A DNA stretch of 64,000 nucleotides from Actinomadura rupiterrae (GTDB lineage Bacteria > Actinomycetota > Actinomycetes > Streptosporangiales > Streptosporangiaceae): assembly GCF_024172125.1 (NCBI RefSeq), contig NZ_JAMZEA010000008.1, positions 1-64,000 on the forward strand, written 5' to 3'. The stretch's first letter is position 1; each line of letters opens with the position of its first letter. The position numbers were made by a program, and so were the translations under genes. Of this stretch, positions 48,051 to 56,250 are shown one piece after another. Below the pieces are notes generated by a model that was given only the letters and a program-made list of their open reading frames with translations, ran no database searches and was not told the DNA's origin.

Positions 48051-48145
48051 TCAGGCGCCCGCGCGGTGGTCAGGCGCCCGCGCGGTGGTCAGGCGCCCAC
48101 GCGGTGGTCAGGCGCTCACGCGGTGGTCAGGCGCTCACGCGGTGG
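48051..48145 (-). repeat. Five 19-bp tandem repeats overlapping the 3' end of the SUKH-like gene
   Basis: Units of 19 bp (plus strand TCAGGCGCCCGCGCGGTGG and variants) fill 48051-48145 with no spacers. On the minus strand each ends in GCCTGA; the innermost unit carries the gene's last codons and the copies continue past its stop. Too short and gapless for CRISPR. Confidence 0.92.
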
Positions 48146-49017
48146 CTGGGCTCCTTGAGCCTCGCGTCCCAGTCGAGGCCGAAGCGGCGGCCGAGCGCTT
48201 CGAGCGCCTCGCGGTTCCGCCCGACGACGTCGAAGTTCCCGTCGCCGCCGTGCATGTCGTAGACCAGCACGTCGGGGCCGCCGTACAGGTGCGTCTCCGC
48301 GTCCAGCTCCCGCCAGGGGTGCTCGAACCCGAGCGGAGCCAGCGAGGCACGGAGCCGGTCGGCCTCGTCGCCGTCGCCGTCCAGCCAGGCGCTCCAGCCG
48401 AGCGTCATCGGCAGGCACACGGCGGTGAACTGGAGGAAGAACCGCGAGAGCGACGGCGCCTGGACCATCCAGACCTGGCCGTCCTCGTCGGACTCCTCGT
48501 CCTCGAAGGTGACCAGGACGCGGGGGTCGTCCAGGTGCGCCTCGGCCGCCAGGTAGCCCCACTCGTTGCAGTACTGGTTCTCGGCCATGAAGGCGACGAG
48601 GCGGCGGTCGGCGTCCGCCGGGAGCAGGTCCGAGCCCTCCTGGAGGCCGTCCGCGACGCCGTAGCCGGACGGGTCGGGCCGCATCGTCGGCGGGAACTCG
48701 GGGTTGCTCCCGTAGAAGCCGGGGTTGTGGACGAACGAGTTGAACGGCAGCGTCCACCACTCGCCCAGCGCCGCCGGGATCGACACGGACGGGTCGACGC
48801 CCTCGCGGTCGTCCTCGTCCACGTTCATGAGCTCCTGCACGTACGCCTTGTGCCCGTTGGACGCGGCCCGCGCGAGCAGCAGCTCGTGGTCCTCATCGTC
48901 CGCGATCGGCGGGGGCGCGTAGCCCCACTCCTCCTGGAACTCGCGGAGCAGGTCCCAGCGGCCGCCCGCCCGCTTCATGCGGTCCGCGAACACCCCGTAG
49001 TCAACGATCTTCGCCAT
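48127..49017 (-). CDS. SMI1/KNR4 (SUKH)-like protein
   Basis: 296 aa, no signal peptide, acidic. The pattern of an N-terminal helical part followed by strands with LPFNSFVHNPGFYG, LVAFMAENQYCNEWGYLAAEAHLDDPRVLVTFEDEES and GQVWMVQAPSLSRFFLQFTAVC resembles SUKH-superfamily proteins. In bacteria these often serve as immunity proteins to polymorphic toxins or as stand-alone cytosolic proteins. No toxin gene is beside it. The family assignment is tentative; function unknown. Confidence 0.65.
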   Translation of the reverse strand: MAKIVDYGVFADRMKRAGGRWDLLREFQEEWGYAPPPIADDEDHELLLARAASNGHKAYVQELMNVDEDDREGVDPSVSIPAALGEWWTLPFNSFVHNPGFYGSNPEFPPTMRPDPSGYGVADGLQEGSDLLPADADRRLVAFMAENQYCNEWGYLAAEAHLDDPRVLVTFEDEESDEDGQVWMVQAPSLSRFFLQFTAVCLPMTLGWSAWLDGDGDEADRLRASLAPLGFEHPWRELDAETHLYGGPDVLVYDMHGGDGNFDVVGRNREALEALGRRFGLDWDARLKEPSHRVSA

Positions 49018-49067
49018 GGGCGGCAGCGTAAGGGGACGGTCCGGCGACCGTCCCCGATACGCGGCGA

Positions 49068-49907
49068 TCAGCCGATCTCGGCCAGACCGTCCTTGATCAC
49101 GACATCGCCGGAGCTGGACGTGGTCTCGAACGCGTACGTCCCGTCCCCGCTGCCGAAGATCCGCGTGGTGACGTCCTGGCCGGGCAGGACGGGCTTGGAG
49201 AAGCGCACCGCGAGCCGCTTCAGCCGGGCCGGGTCGCCGCCCGCCGCCGACTCGATCACCGCGCGGGACGTGAACGCCATCGTGCACAGGCCGTGCGCGA
49301 TGATCCCGGGCAGGCCCATGCTCTTGGCGAACTCCTCGTCCAGGTGGATCGGCATCGGGTCGCCGGACGCCTCGGAGTAGCGGAACGTCTGGTCGTCGTC
49401 CACGTGCTGCGTGACCTCGGCGAGCGGCGCGCCAGCCCGCAGCTCCTCGGGGAAGGTGTGCGCGGGGGCCTGCTCGCCGACCGTCTCCCCGGCCTGGAAG
49501 CCGCGGAAGAACGACACCATCCACTGCTCGTTGACCAGCTCGCCGCCGTCGGTGCGGGTCTCCAGCTTCAGTGAGACCGTCGTCCCGGACTTCTTGGACG
49601 AGTACCCGGTGACCTTCGCCCGCGAGACCAGCTTCATGCCGGGCTCGATCGGCCGGTGGAAGACCATGTCCTGCTCGCCGTGCACGACGAACGGGATCAG
49701 GCTGTCCGGGACGACCTTGAACAGCGGGTCGATCATGCCCTGGAACACCGGCACGATCGCGAACACCGGCGGGGCCAGCTCGCCCGAGGTGTACCGGGGG
49801 TTGCCGTCGTTGGTGGCGGCGGCGTACGCGACCGTCCGCTCCCGCTCGACGGCGAAGTCGAACGGCTCGCTCCAGACGCCCAGGTTGTCCTTGTTCATCT
49901 CGGTCAT
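49068..49907 (-). CDS. MaoC-type hydratase (double hot-dog) protein
   Basis: 279 aa. The N-terminal half resembles FAS1-like/MaoC hot-dog (WSEPFDFAVERERTVAYAAATNDGNPRYTS). The C-terminal half has the hydratase-2 signature FRYSEASGDPMPIHLDEEFAKSMGLPGIIAHGLCTMAF with catalytic Asp/His. Such two-domain proteins hydrate 2-enoyl-CoA, including steroid side-chain intermediates. It lies 42 bp downstream of an acyl-CoA synthetase on the same strand and near an Ltp-type thiolase, so a beta-oxidation-type role is likely. Confidence 0.9.
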   Translation of the reverse strand: MTEMNKDNLGVWSEPFDFAVERERTVAYAAATNDGNPRYTSGELAPPVFAIVPVFQGMIDPLFKVVPDSLIPFVVHGEQDMVFHRPIEPGMKLVSRAKVTGYSSKKSGTTVSLKLETRTDGGELVNEQWMVSFFRGFQAGETVGEQAPAHTFPEELRAGAPLAEVTQHVDDDQTFRYSEASGDPMPIHLDEEFAKSMGLPGIIAHGLCTMAFTSRAVIESAAGGDPARLKRLAVRFSKPVLPGQDVTTRIFGSGDGTYAFETTSSSGDVVIKDGLAEIG

Positions 49908-49949
49908 GAGGGGATTCCTAACTGATAGAGAGGCCCTCTTGGTAGTGGC

Positions 49950-51545
49950 CTACTGATAGAGCCCCTTGGCCCAGCGGTAGTCGGCCTTGCCGGCGGGCGA
50001 GCGCCGCACCTCGTCCACGATCCTGATGTCGCGGGGAGCCTTGTACCCGGCGAGCGTCGCGCGGGTGTGCACCATCAGCTCCTCGGGAGTGGCGGACGCG
50101 CCGGGCGCGAGCGACACCACGGCGGCGACGCGGGAGCCGAGCCGCTCGTCCGGGACGCCGACGACCAGCGCGTCGTACACGGCCGGGTGCGTCTTCAGCG
50201 CCGCCTCGACCTCCTCGACGAACACCTTCTCGCCGCCGGTGTTGACCACCAGGGAGCCGCGGCCGAGCATGACGACCGCGCCGTCCTCGTCCACCCGGGC
50301 CATGTCGCCCTGGAGCGCCCAGCGCACGCCGTTCTCGTCGGTGACGAACGTCTTCGCGGTCTTGGCCTCGTCGTTCCAGTAGCCGAGCGGGATGCGTCCG
50401 GACCGCGCGAGCTGCCCGATGTCACCGCTGCCCGGCCGGACGGGCCGGAGCATGTGGTCGAGCACGGCGGTGTCGTTCCCGCGCGGCATGAACCGCGGGT
50501 GCCCGTCGGCGGACGGCTCGACCCCCTGCCCGGACGCGCCGGTCTCCGACCCGCCGAACGCGTCCAGCACCATGAGCAGGGACGGGACGAGCTCGTGCAG
50601 CCGCGCCTTCACGTCCGGGGACGTCGCCGCGCCGCCGGTCGCGATCACCAGCAACGCGGACAGGTCGTACGCGCCCGGCTTCGCCTCCAGTTCGGCGATC
50701 AGCGGGCGGGCCATCACGTCCCCGACCGCCAGCAACGAGACCGCCTTCTCCCGCGCGGCGATGGTCAGCACCTGCTCGGCGTCGAAGCTGCGGCCCGTCC
50801 ACAGGACGAGCGTGGACCCGGACGTCAGCGCTACCCACGCCACCCACATCCCCGCGCCGTGCATCAGCGGCGCGCAGACCATCGTGGTCAGGCCGCCGTC
50901 CAGCACCTTCGTGGACAGCGTCTCGGGCTTCGGGATCGGGTCGCCGATGAGGTTCCCGCCCCACATCGCGGCCATGAAGATGTCGACGTGCCGCCACATC
51001 ACGCCCTTGGGCATGCCCGTGGTGCCGCCGGTGTAGAGCAGGTAGAGGTCGTCCTCGGAGCGCTCGCCGAAGCCGCCGTCCGGCTTCTGCGCCGCGAGCG
51101 CGGACTCGTACTCGACGGCGCCGGTGACCTCGTCGTCCGAGCCGTCCTCGATGAGGATCACGTGCCGGAGGTCGGCGAGCTTGCCGCGCGCCTCGCCGAG
51201 CCGCGCGAGCAGCGACCGCTCTCCGACCAGCGCGACCGAGTTCGAGTCGCCGACCACGTAGGCCAGCTCCCCGGCGGTGTAGCGGTAGTTGATGTTCACC
51301 GGGACGGCGCGCAGCTTGTACGCGCCGATCTGCGCCTCCAGCCATTCGGCGCGGTTGTGGGCGAGCAGCGAGACCGTGTCGCCGGGGCCGACGCCCTGCG
51401 CGGCCAGGTGATGGGCGAACCGGTTGGCGCGTTCGTCCAGTTCCCGGTACGTCAACCGGCGTTCCCCCGCGACGAGCGCGAGCTTGTCCGGCACCGCCTC
51501 GGCGACGATCTCGAACAGGTCGGCCAGGTTGAAGCTGCGAGACAT
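49950..51545 (-). CDS. Acyl-CoA synthetase, FadD-type with GGTTG P-loop (paralog of the 44104 gene)
   Basis: 531 aa. MSRSFNLADLFEIVAEAVPDKLALVAGERRLTYREL, P-loop LYTGGTTGMPKGVMWRHVDIF, LMHGAGMWVAWVALTSG, LDAFGGSETGASGQG, SLVVNTGGEKVFVEEVEAALKTHPAVYDALVVG and C-terminal SPAGKADYRWAK. It shares the GGTTG loop and overall plan with the ligase at 44104. First gene of an operon with maoC, divergent from the ltp gene; the 108-bp spacer holds a 26-bp palindrome. Likely activates a steroid or branched-chain acid (inference). Confidence 0.92.
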   Translation of the reverse strand: MSRSFNLADLFEIVAEAVPDKLALVAGERRLTYRELDERANRFAHHLAAQGVGPGDTVSLLAHNRAEWLEAQIGAYKLRAVPVNINYRYTAGELAYVVGDSNSVALVGERSLLARLGEARGKLADLRHVILIEDGSDDEVTGAVEYESALAAQKPDGGFGERSEDDLYLLYTGGTTGMPKGVMWRHVDIFMAAMWGGNLIGDPIPKPETLSTKVLDGGLTTMVCAPLMHGAGMWVAWVALTSGSTLVLWTGRSFDAEQVLTIAAREKAVSLLAVGDVMARPLIAELEAKPGAYDLSALLVIATGGAATSPDVKARLHELVPSLLMVLDAFGGSETGASGQGVEPSADGHPRFMPRGNDTAVLDHMLRPVRPGSGDIGQLARSGRIPLGYWNDEAKTAKTFVTDENGVRWALQGDMARVDEDGAVVMLGRGSLVVNTGGEKVFVEEVEAALKTHPAVYDALVVGVPDERLGSRVAAVVSLAPGASATPEELMVHTRATLAGYKAPRDIRIVDEVRRSPAGKADYRWAKGLYQ

Positions 51546-51582
51546 CCGTCCTCCGGAGGTGGTGCGGCGAACCGGTCTGGGT

Positions 51583-51608
51583 AGAAACATACAAGCTTGA
51601 CTGTTTCT
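51583..51608 (+). promoter_or_regulatory. Palindromic operator in the FadD/Ltp divergent region
   Basis: 26-bp imperfect palindrome: outer arms AGAAACA/TGTTTCT are perfect, and the centre CAAGCTTG is a perfect 8-bp palindrome. It shares AGAAACATACA with the region before the tetR gene at 55514, so that TetR protein is the natural candidate to bind here. Confidence 0.75.
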
Positions 51609-51653
51609 AATACAGGGCCTAGCGTCCCGAGCGACCCGAGGAGAGGCGGCCAG

Positions 51654-52844
51654 ATGACCAGCAGGACCTTCGTCGTGGGTGTCGGCATGACCAAGTTCGA
51701 GAAGCCCGGCAGCCGCGAATGGGACTACCCCGACATGGCGCGCGAGTCCGGGACCAAGGCCCTGGAGGACGCCGGAATCTCCTACGACCTGGTCGAGCAG
51801 GCGTACGTCGGCTACGTCTACGGCGAGTCCACGTCGGGCCAGCGCGCCGTCTACGAGCTGGGCATCACCGGCATCCCGGTCGTGAACGTCAACAACAACT
51901 GCTCGACCGGTTCCACCGCGCTCTTCCTCGCCCGCCAGGCCGTGAAGTCCGGAACCGTCGACTGCGCGCTCGCCCTCGGGTTCGAGAAGATGCAGAAGGG
52001 CTCCCTCGGCACCACCTTCGAGGACCGCGAGCAGCCCATGCTCAACCACCTCAAGGAGCTGTTCCCGCTGTTCGAGTGGGGCGGCGAGCCGATCGCGCCG
52101 TACATGTTCGGCGCGGCCGGACGCGAGCACATGCAGAAGTACGGCACGACCGCCGACCAGTTCGCGCGGATCGGCTGGAAGAACCACAAGCACTCGGTGA
52201 ACAACCCGTACGCGCAGTTCCAGGACGAGTACTCGCTGGACGACATCAAGGCCGCGCGCATGGTCTACGACCCGCTGACCAAGCTCCAGTGCTCCCCGAC
52301 CTCGGACGGCTCGGGCGCGGCGGTCATCGCGTCCGAGCGCTTCGTGGACGAGCACGACCTCTGGGACCGCGCGGTCGAGATCGCCGGCCAGTCCATGGTC
52401 ACCGACACCCGCGCCACCTTCGACGCCAAGTCGGCCATCAAGATCATCGGTGCGGAGATGTCCGAACTGGCCGCGCGCCGCGCCTACGACGAGGCCGGGC
52501 TCGGCGCCGAGGACCTCCAGGTCGTCGAGCTGCACGACTGCTTCAGCACCAACGAGCTGATCACCTACGAGGCGCTCGGCCTGGCCGCCGAGGGCGAGGG
52601 CGGCAAGCTCGTCGACAGCGGCGACAACACCTACGGCGGGCGCTGGGTCGTCAACCCGTCCGGCGGCCTGATCTCCAAGGGCCACCCGCTCGGCGCGACC
52701 GGCCTGGCGCAGTGCGCCGAGCTGACCTGGCAGCTGCGCGGCAAGGCCGACGCCCGCCAGGTCGAGGGCGCCACCGCCGCGCTCCAGCACAACATCGGCC
52801 TCGGCGGCGCGGCCGTCGTCACCGTCTACAAGCAGGCCCGCTGA
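51654..52844 (+). CDS. Thiolase-like lipid-transfer protein (Ltp/SCP-2 thiolase)
   Basis: 396 aa with GAGGAGAGG upstream. Thiolase fold: VVGVGMTKFEKPGSREWDYPDMARESG, then VNVNNNCSTGSTALFLARQAVKSG with the nucleophilic Cys (about 86), VVELHDCFSTNELITYEALGL and GGLISKGHPLGATGLAQCAELTWQLRG with the His. It closely resembles mycobacterial Ltp1. Ltp proteins act as thiolases or retro-aldolases in sterol and fatty acid breakdown. Divergent from the FadD/MaoC operon and probably co-regulated with it. Confidence 0.93.
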   Translation: MTSRTFVVGVGMTKFEKPGSREWDYPDMARESGTKALEDAGISYDLVEQAYVGYVYGESTSGQRAVYELGITGIPVVNVNNNCSTGSTALFLARQAVKSGTVDCALALGFEKMQKGSLGTTFEDREQPMLNHLKELFPLFEWGGEPIAPYMFGAAGREHMQKYGTTADQFARIGWKNHKHSVNNPYAQFQDEYSLDDIKAARMVYDPLTKLQCSPTSDGSGAAVIASERFVDEHDLWDRAVEIAGQSMVTDTRATFDAKSAIKIIGAEMSELAARRAYDEAGLGAEDLQVVELHDCFSTNELITYEALGLAAEGEGGKLVDSGDNTYGGRWVVNPSGGLISKGHPLGATGLAQCAELTWQLRGKADARQVEGATAALQHNIGLGGAAVVTVYKQAR

Positions 52845-52853
52845 CCCACGGGC

Positions 52854-54812
52854 TCACAGGCGCCAGAGGTGGATCTTGCCGTCGGGACCCCCGCCGGCGA
52901 CCACCTTGGCGTCCGGGCTGACCGCCACCGAGAAGCTGCTCCCGCCACCGAGATCGCGGATCTTCGTGCCCGTGCCCGGATCCCAGATCTGGACGGCGGA
53001 GCCGCCCTCCTCGGCTGAACTCGCCAGGAAGCGGCCGTCTCGGCTGAAGGCGAGCCTGCCGCTGGTCCCTCCGGCGAGGTCCCGGCGCTTCGTGCGGCTG
53101 GCGAGATCCCAGGTGCCGACCTGCGTCTTGGGCCCGGTCGCGGCGATCGTGCCGCCGTCCGGGCTGAAGGCGACCGCGTCGACGGACCGGCCCGCCTCGA
53201 TCGTGCCGCTCTCCTTGCGCTGGACGACGTCCCAGAGGCGGATGCTCTTGCCCGCGCCGTACGCGAGCGTCCGGCTGTCGGGGCTGAACGCCGGTTCGTC
53301 GATGAAGCCGTTCGTCATGGGCGTGGTGAAGCTGAGGCGCCGGGACGCGACGTCCCAGACCCGGACGCGGCCGTCGATGCTCACGTTCTTGCCGAACCTG
53401 AAGACCCCGACGGCCAGGCTGCGTCCGTCCGGGCTGAACGCGGCCGAGACCGCCGATTCGCCGTCCGGGTCGCCGAGGGTCGTGATCACCCGGCGGGTCG
53501 CGACGTCCCAGAACTGGATCTGGCTCTCGGCGTTCTCGGCGGCGAGGATCTTGCCGTCCGGGCTGAACGCCACCACGTGCCGGGACTTCTCCGAATCCCC
53601 GGTGTCGTGCGCGAGCGTCGCGACCGGCGCCCCGGTCGTGGTGTCCCAGAGCCGGAGCGTGCTGCCGTCGTCCGCGCTGGCCAGCAGCTTCCCGTCCGGA
53701 CTGAACGCCAGTCCCCACGCCGCCGCGGTCCCCGTGTCGAGAATCCCGTCCGCGGGCAAGGGCGGCAGCGAACTGTGCGACGCGGCCACGCGAGGCTTAG
53801 CCCCGCCCCCGCTGAACCCCTTCACCGTGAACGCGGTCCCCACGGCCAGCACCACCGCGACCCCGGCCGCGATCCCCGCAACCCGCCCACGGCGTCCCAG
53901 CCCGGAACGTTCCGAACCAGCCACAAGCGTCTTCCCCGGCGAGGGAAGAACCTCAGTCCGCGGAGGAGCCGCTGGAGGCGCGGCAGGACGAGCTGGAGCA
54001 AGCCGCGGTCGGACGTCGTCAGCGGTCGCCCGCGACTCCGGGTCCTTCTGGAGAAGCGCGGTGAGGACGTCCGCGAGCGGCCCGGCCTTCTCTGGCGGGG
54101 ACGGCTCCTCGGTGGCGATGGCGACGAAGATCGCGCCGTGTGTGGGCCCCTCGAAGGGCGGACGCCCCTCCACGGCGGCGTAGAGCGTCGCGCCCAGCGA
54201 CCACAGGTCGGACGCGGCCGTGGCCGGACGGCCCCGGACCTGCTCCGGCGCCATGTACGCGGGCGTCCCGATCAGCACGCCGGACTTGGTGATCGTCGCG
54301 TCGCCGTCCAGCGCGGCGATGCCGAAGTCGGTGAGGACGGCCCGGTCGCCGTCGAGCAGCACGTTCGCGGGCTTGACGTCCCGGTGGACGATCCCGTGCG
54401 CGTGCGCGGTGGTCAGCGCGTCGAGCATCTGCCGTCCGAGATCGGCGACCCTTTCGGGCGGGAGCGGGCCGTCCTCGCGGATCACCGCGTCCAGCGACCG
54501 TCCCGCGACCAGCTCCATCACCAGCCAGGGACGCCCGTCCTCGCCGGTCACGCGGTCGTGCAGAGCCACGATGCCGGGGTGCCGCAGCCGCGCCGCGGCG
54601 CGCGCCTCGCGCTCGGCCCGCGCGTACCACTGCCGCCGCTCGGCGTCGTCGATCTCGTCCGGCAGCCGCAGCTCCTTGACGGCCACCTCGCGCCCCAGCT
54701 CGGTGTCGAACGCCCTCCAGACGCGCCCCATCCCGCCGCGACCGATCAGCCCGAGAATCCGGTACCGCCCGATCATCGAAACCCCGGACTCGCCCCGCAT
54801 GCGAGCGAACAT
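52854..54812 (-). CDS. Ser/Thr protein kinase fused to a seven-bladed WD40 propeller
   Basis: 652 aa from ATG 54812 (GGAGG five bases upstream). Kinase domain (about 13-270): IGRGGMGRVW, VAVKELRL, HRDVKPANVLL, DFG, GTPAYMAPEQ, DLWSLGATLY. Then a Pro-rich linker, one transmembrane helix (VAGIAAGVAVVLAVGTAFTV, about 310-330), and seven WD40-like blades each with an FSPDG-type turn and a WD dipeptide (WGLAFSPDGKLLAS to IHLWRL). Seven is a full closed propeller. With the helix between, the propeller is probably outside the cell and may sense a ligand or bind a partner. Confidence 0.93.
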   Translation of the reverse strand: MFARMRGESGVSMIGRYRILGLIGRGGMGRVWRAFDTELGREVAVKELRLPDEIDDAERRQWYARAEREARAAARLRHPGIVALHDRVTGEDGRPWLVMELVAGRSLDAVIREDGPLPPERVADLGRQMLDALTTAHAHGIVHRDVKPANVLLDGDRAVLTDFGIAALDGDATITKSGVLIGTPAYMAPEQVRGRPATAASDLWSLGATLYAAVEGRPPFEGPTHGAIFVAIATEEPSPPEKAGPLADVLTALLQKDPESRATADDVRPRLAPARPAAPPAAPPRTEVLPSPGKTLVAGSERSGLGRRGRVAGIAAGVAVVLAVGTAFTVKGFSGGGAKPRVAASHSSLPPLPADGILDTGTAAAWGLAFSPDGKLLASADDGSTLRLWDTTTGAPVATLAHDTGDSEKSRHVVAFSPDGKILAAENAESQIQFWDVATRRVITTLGDPDGESAVSAAFSPDGRSLAVGVFRFGKNVSIDGRVRVWDVASRRLSFTTPMTNGFIDEPAFSPDSRTLAYGAGKSIRLWDVVQRKESGTIEAGRSVDAVAFSPDGGTIAATGPKTQVGTWDLASRTKRRDLAGGTSGRLAFSRDGRFLASSAEEGGSAVQIWDPGTGTKIRDLGGGSSFSVAVSPDAKVVAGGGPDGKIHLWRL

Positions 54813-54832
54813 AGCGGCCTCCGGCACGCGGC

Positions 54833-54908
54833 GGGAGGTGCGGGGCGGCTCAGCGCCCGGCGGGAGGGGTGGGAGGTGCGGGGAGGCTTAGCGCCTGGCA
54901 GGAGGGAA
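54833..54908 (-). repeat. 38-bp tandem duplication of the 3' end of the tetR gene
   Basis: Copies 54833-54870 and 54871-54908 agree at about 32 of 38 positions. The inner copy contains the tetR stop TAA; the outer copy, past the stop, has TGA at the same place. Confidence 0.85.
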
Positions 54909-55514
54909 GGTCATATGGAGGAGGCGTGATTTGCTGCGGAGCCAGCGGGCCTCCAGGCGTTCCGGAGTGGTGGGATGGACGAAGTTGAGGAGGCAGAGGC
55001 CGCGGATGGTCTCCAAGGCGACGTAAAGGTTGCCCCTGATCTCGGGGTCGTCGACCTGGTCGCCGAAGACGGCGCGGCTGATGTCCAGGATGCCCGCGGT
55101 GATCAGGCGCTCGAACTCGGCGACGTGCTCGCGCAGGTCGGGGTCGGTGCGGGCGGCGACCCACAGCTCCATGGACGCCTCGAACAGCGGGCCCTGGAAG
55201 GCGCGCCAGAGCAGGTCCAGGGCGTCGCCGAGGGGGTCGGCGGAGCGGCGCAGGGGGTCCAGGTCCTCGGCGAGGAAGCGGTCGGCGCGCTTGCGGGCCA
55301 GGTGCTCGACGGCGGCGAGGACCAGGTCGTTCTTGGTCGGGAAGTGGTGCACCTGGGCGCCGCGCGAGACGCCGGCGCGCTCGACCACGCGGGTCGTGGT
55401 GGTGCCGTGATAGCCGTACTCGACCAGGCAGGCGACGGTGGCGTCCAGCAGGGCCGCGCGGGTGGCCGCGGTGCGCTCCTCCTGGGTGCGGCGGGGACGG
55501 ACGGGTGACGGCAT
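54888..55514 (-). CDS. TetR-family regulator
   Basis: 208 aa. HTH: ERTAATRAALLDATVACLVEYGYHGTTTTRVVERAGVSRGAQVHHFPTKNDLVLAAVEHL (about 13-72); the C-terminal domain contains FEASMELWVAARTDPDLREHVAEFERLI. The GAQVHHFPTK turn is frequent in TetR proteins controlling acyl-CoA metabolism. A 22-bp palindrome lies directly upstream, and part of it recurs in the FadD/Ltp divergent promoter 4 kb away, suggesting that this protein represses itself and that operon. Confidence 0.93.
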   Translation of the reverse strand: MPSPVRPRRTQEERTAATRAALLDATVACLVEYGYHGTTTTRVVERAGVSRGAQVHHFPTKNDLVLAAVEHLARKRADRFLAEDLDPLRRSADPLGDALDLLWRAFQGPLFEASMELWVAARTDPDLREHVAEFERLITAGILDISRAVFGDQVDDPEIRGNLYVALETIRGLCLLNFVHPTTPERLEARWLRSKSRLLHMTFPPARR

Positions 55515-55534
55515 GGCCGCAGCCTACCGAAGAA

Positions 55535-55556
55535 ACATACAGGTGGACCGGTATGT
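55535..55556 (+). promoter_or_regulatory. TetR operator upstream of tetR
   Basis: ACATAC-N10-GTATGT, with further pairing inside (GGT/ACC); 18 of 22 positions are symmetric. It is located 21 bases before the tetR start, so autoregulation is expected. Confidence 0.75.
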
Positions 55557-55567
55557 ATGAGGGGGAC

Positions 55568-55624
55568 TTGACACTGCTTGAAGTCTCAACTAATGTCCGG
55601 AGAGTCAGTTCGTTGAAGTTTCAA
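55568..55624 (+). promoter_or_regulatory. YceI promoter with two TTGAAGTYTCAA operators
   Basis: TTGACA (55568-55573), 17-nt spacer, TAATGT (55591-55596): a near-consensus vegetative promoter, rare in this window. Between the boxes lies TTGAAGTCTCAA (55578-55589). Just downstream of the expected transcription start is TTGAAGTTTCAA (55613-55624), differing at one base. TTGAA-N2-TTCAA is a common MarR/HxlR-type site; two copies 35 bp apart imply tight repression. The regulator is not encoded nearby. Confidence 0.75.
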
Positions 55625-55645
55625 GAACACCCCGTGGAGACAGCC

Positions 55646-56197
55646 ATGACCCTCGCCGCCACCGAGCTCGGCCTCACCGCCGGCACCTGGAACATCGACC
55701 CCGCGCACTCCGAGGTCACCTTCGCCATCCGGCACCTGATGACCAAGGTACGCGGCTCCTTCACCGACTTCTCCGGCGCCGTCGAGGTCGCCGACGACCT
55801 CGCGAAGTCCACCGCGACGGCCGAGATCAAGCTCGCCTCGATCGACACCCGCAACGCCGACCGCGACGCGCACGTCCGCGCCGCCGACGTGCTGGACGTC
55901 GAGCAGCACCCGACCATGACCTTCGCGACCACCGGCGTCCGCGCCGAGGGCGGCGACTACAAGCTGGACGGCACCCTGACGATCAAGGGCGTCGCGCAGC
56001 CGGTCACGCTGGACCTGGACTTCCACGGCGTCGGCCAGGACCCGTGGGGCGGCACCCGCGCCGGGTTCTCCGCCACCGCCACCATCAACCGCAAGGACTG
56101 GGGCATCGAATTCAACGTCCCGCTGGGCGGCGACAAGGCCCTCCTCGGCGACAAGGTCGACATCACCCTCGAAATCCAGGCCGTGCAGGCTGCCTGA
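55646..56197 (+). CDS. YceI-family lipid-binding protein
   Basis: 183 aa, no signal peptide, so cytosolic unlike the E. coli periplasmic relative. YceI lipocalin-like barrel: GTWNIDPAHSEVTFAIRHLMTKVRGSFTDFSG, SIDTRNADRDAHVRAADVLDVEQHPTMTFATT, YKLDGTLTIKGVAQPVTLDLDF and RKDWGIEFNVPLGGDKALLGDKVDITLEIQAV. The family binds polyisoprenoids or quinone-like lipids. It is expressed from a strong promoter with two operators, consistent with induction by an electrophile or similar stress (inference). A perfect hairpin follows. Confidence 0.95.
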   Translation: MTLAATELGLTAGTWNIDPAHSEVTFAIRHLMTKVRGSFTDFSGAVEVADDLAKSTATAEIKLASIDTRNADRDAHVRAADVLDVEQHPTMTFATTGVRAEGGDYKLDGTLTIKGVAQPVTLDLDFHGVGQDPWGGTRAGFSATATINRKDWGIEFNVPLGGDKALLGDKVDITLEIQAVQAA

Positions 56198-56209
56198 GAC
56201 CGAGTCCTG

Positions 56210-56250
56210 CTTGAAGGGACCGCCCGCACACCGCGGGCGGTCCCTTCAAG
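56210..56250 (+). terminator. Bidirectional hairpin terminator between YceI and histidine kinase genes
   Basis: Perfect 18-bp stem CTTGAAGGGACCGCCCGC (56210-56227) with its complement (56233-56250) around a 5-nt loop. The right arm contains the stop codon of the convergent kinase gene (56246-56248), so the hairpin serves both transcripts. Confidence 0.9.

Noticed and set aside
48051..48145. Possible small CRISPR array
   Set aside because: Units are 19 bp, directly abutting with no spacers, and continue a gene's 3' end; no cas genes.
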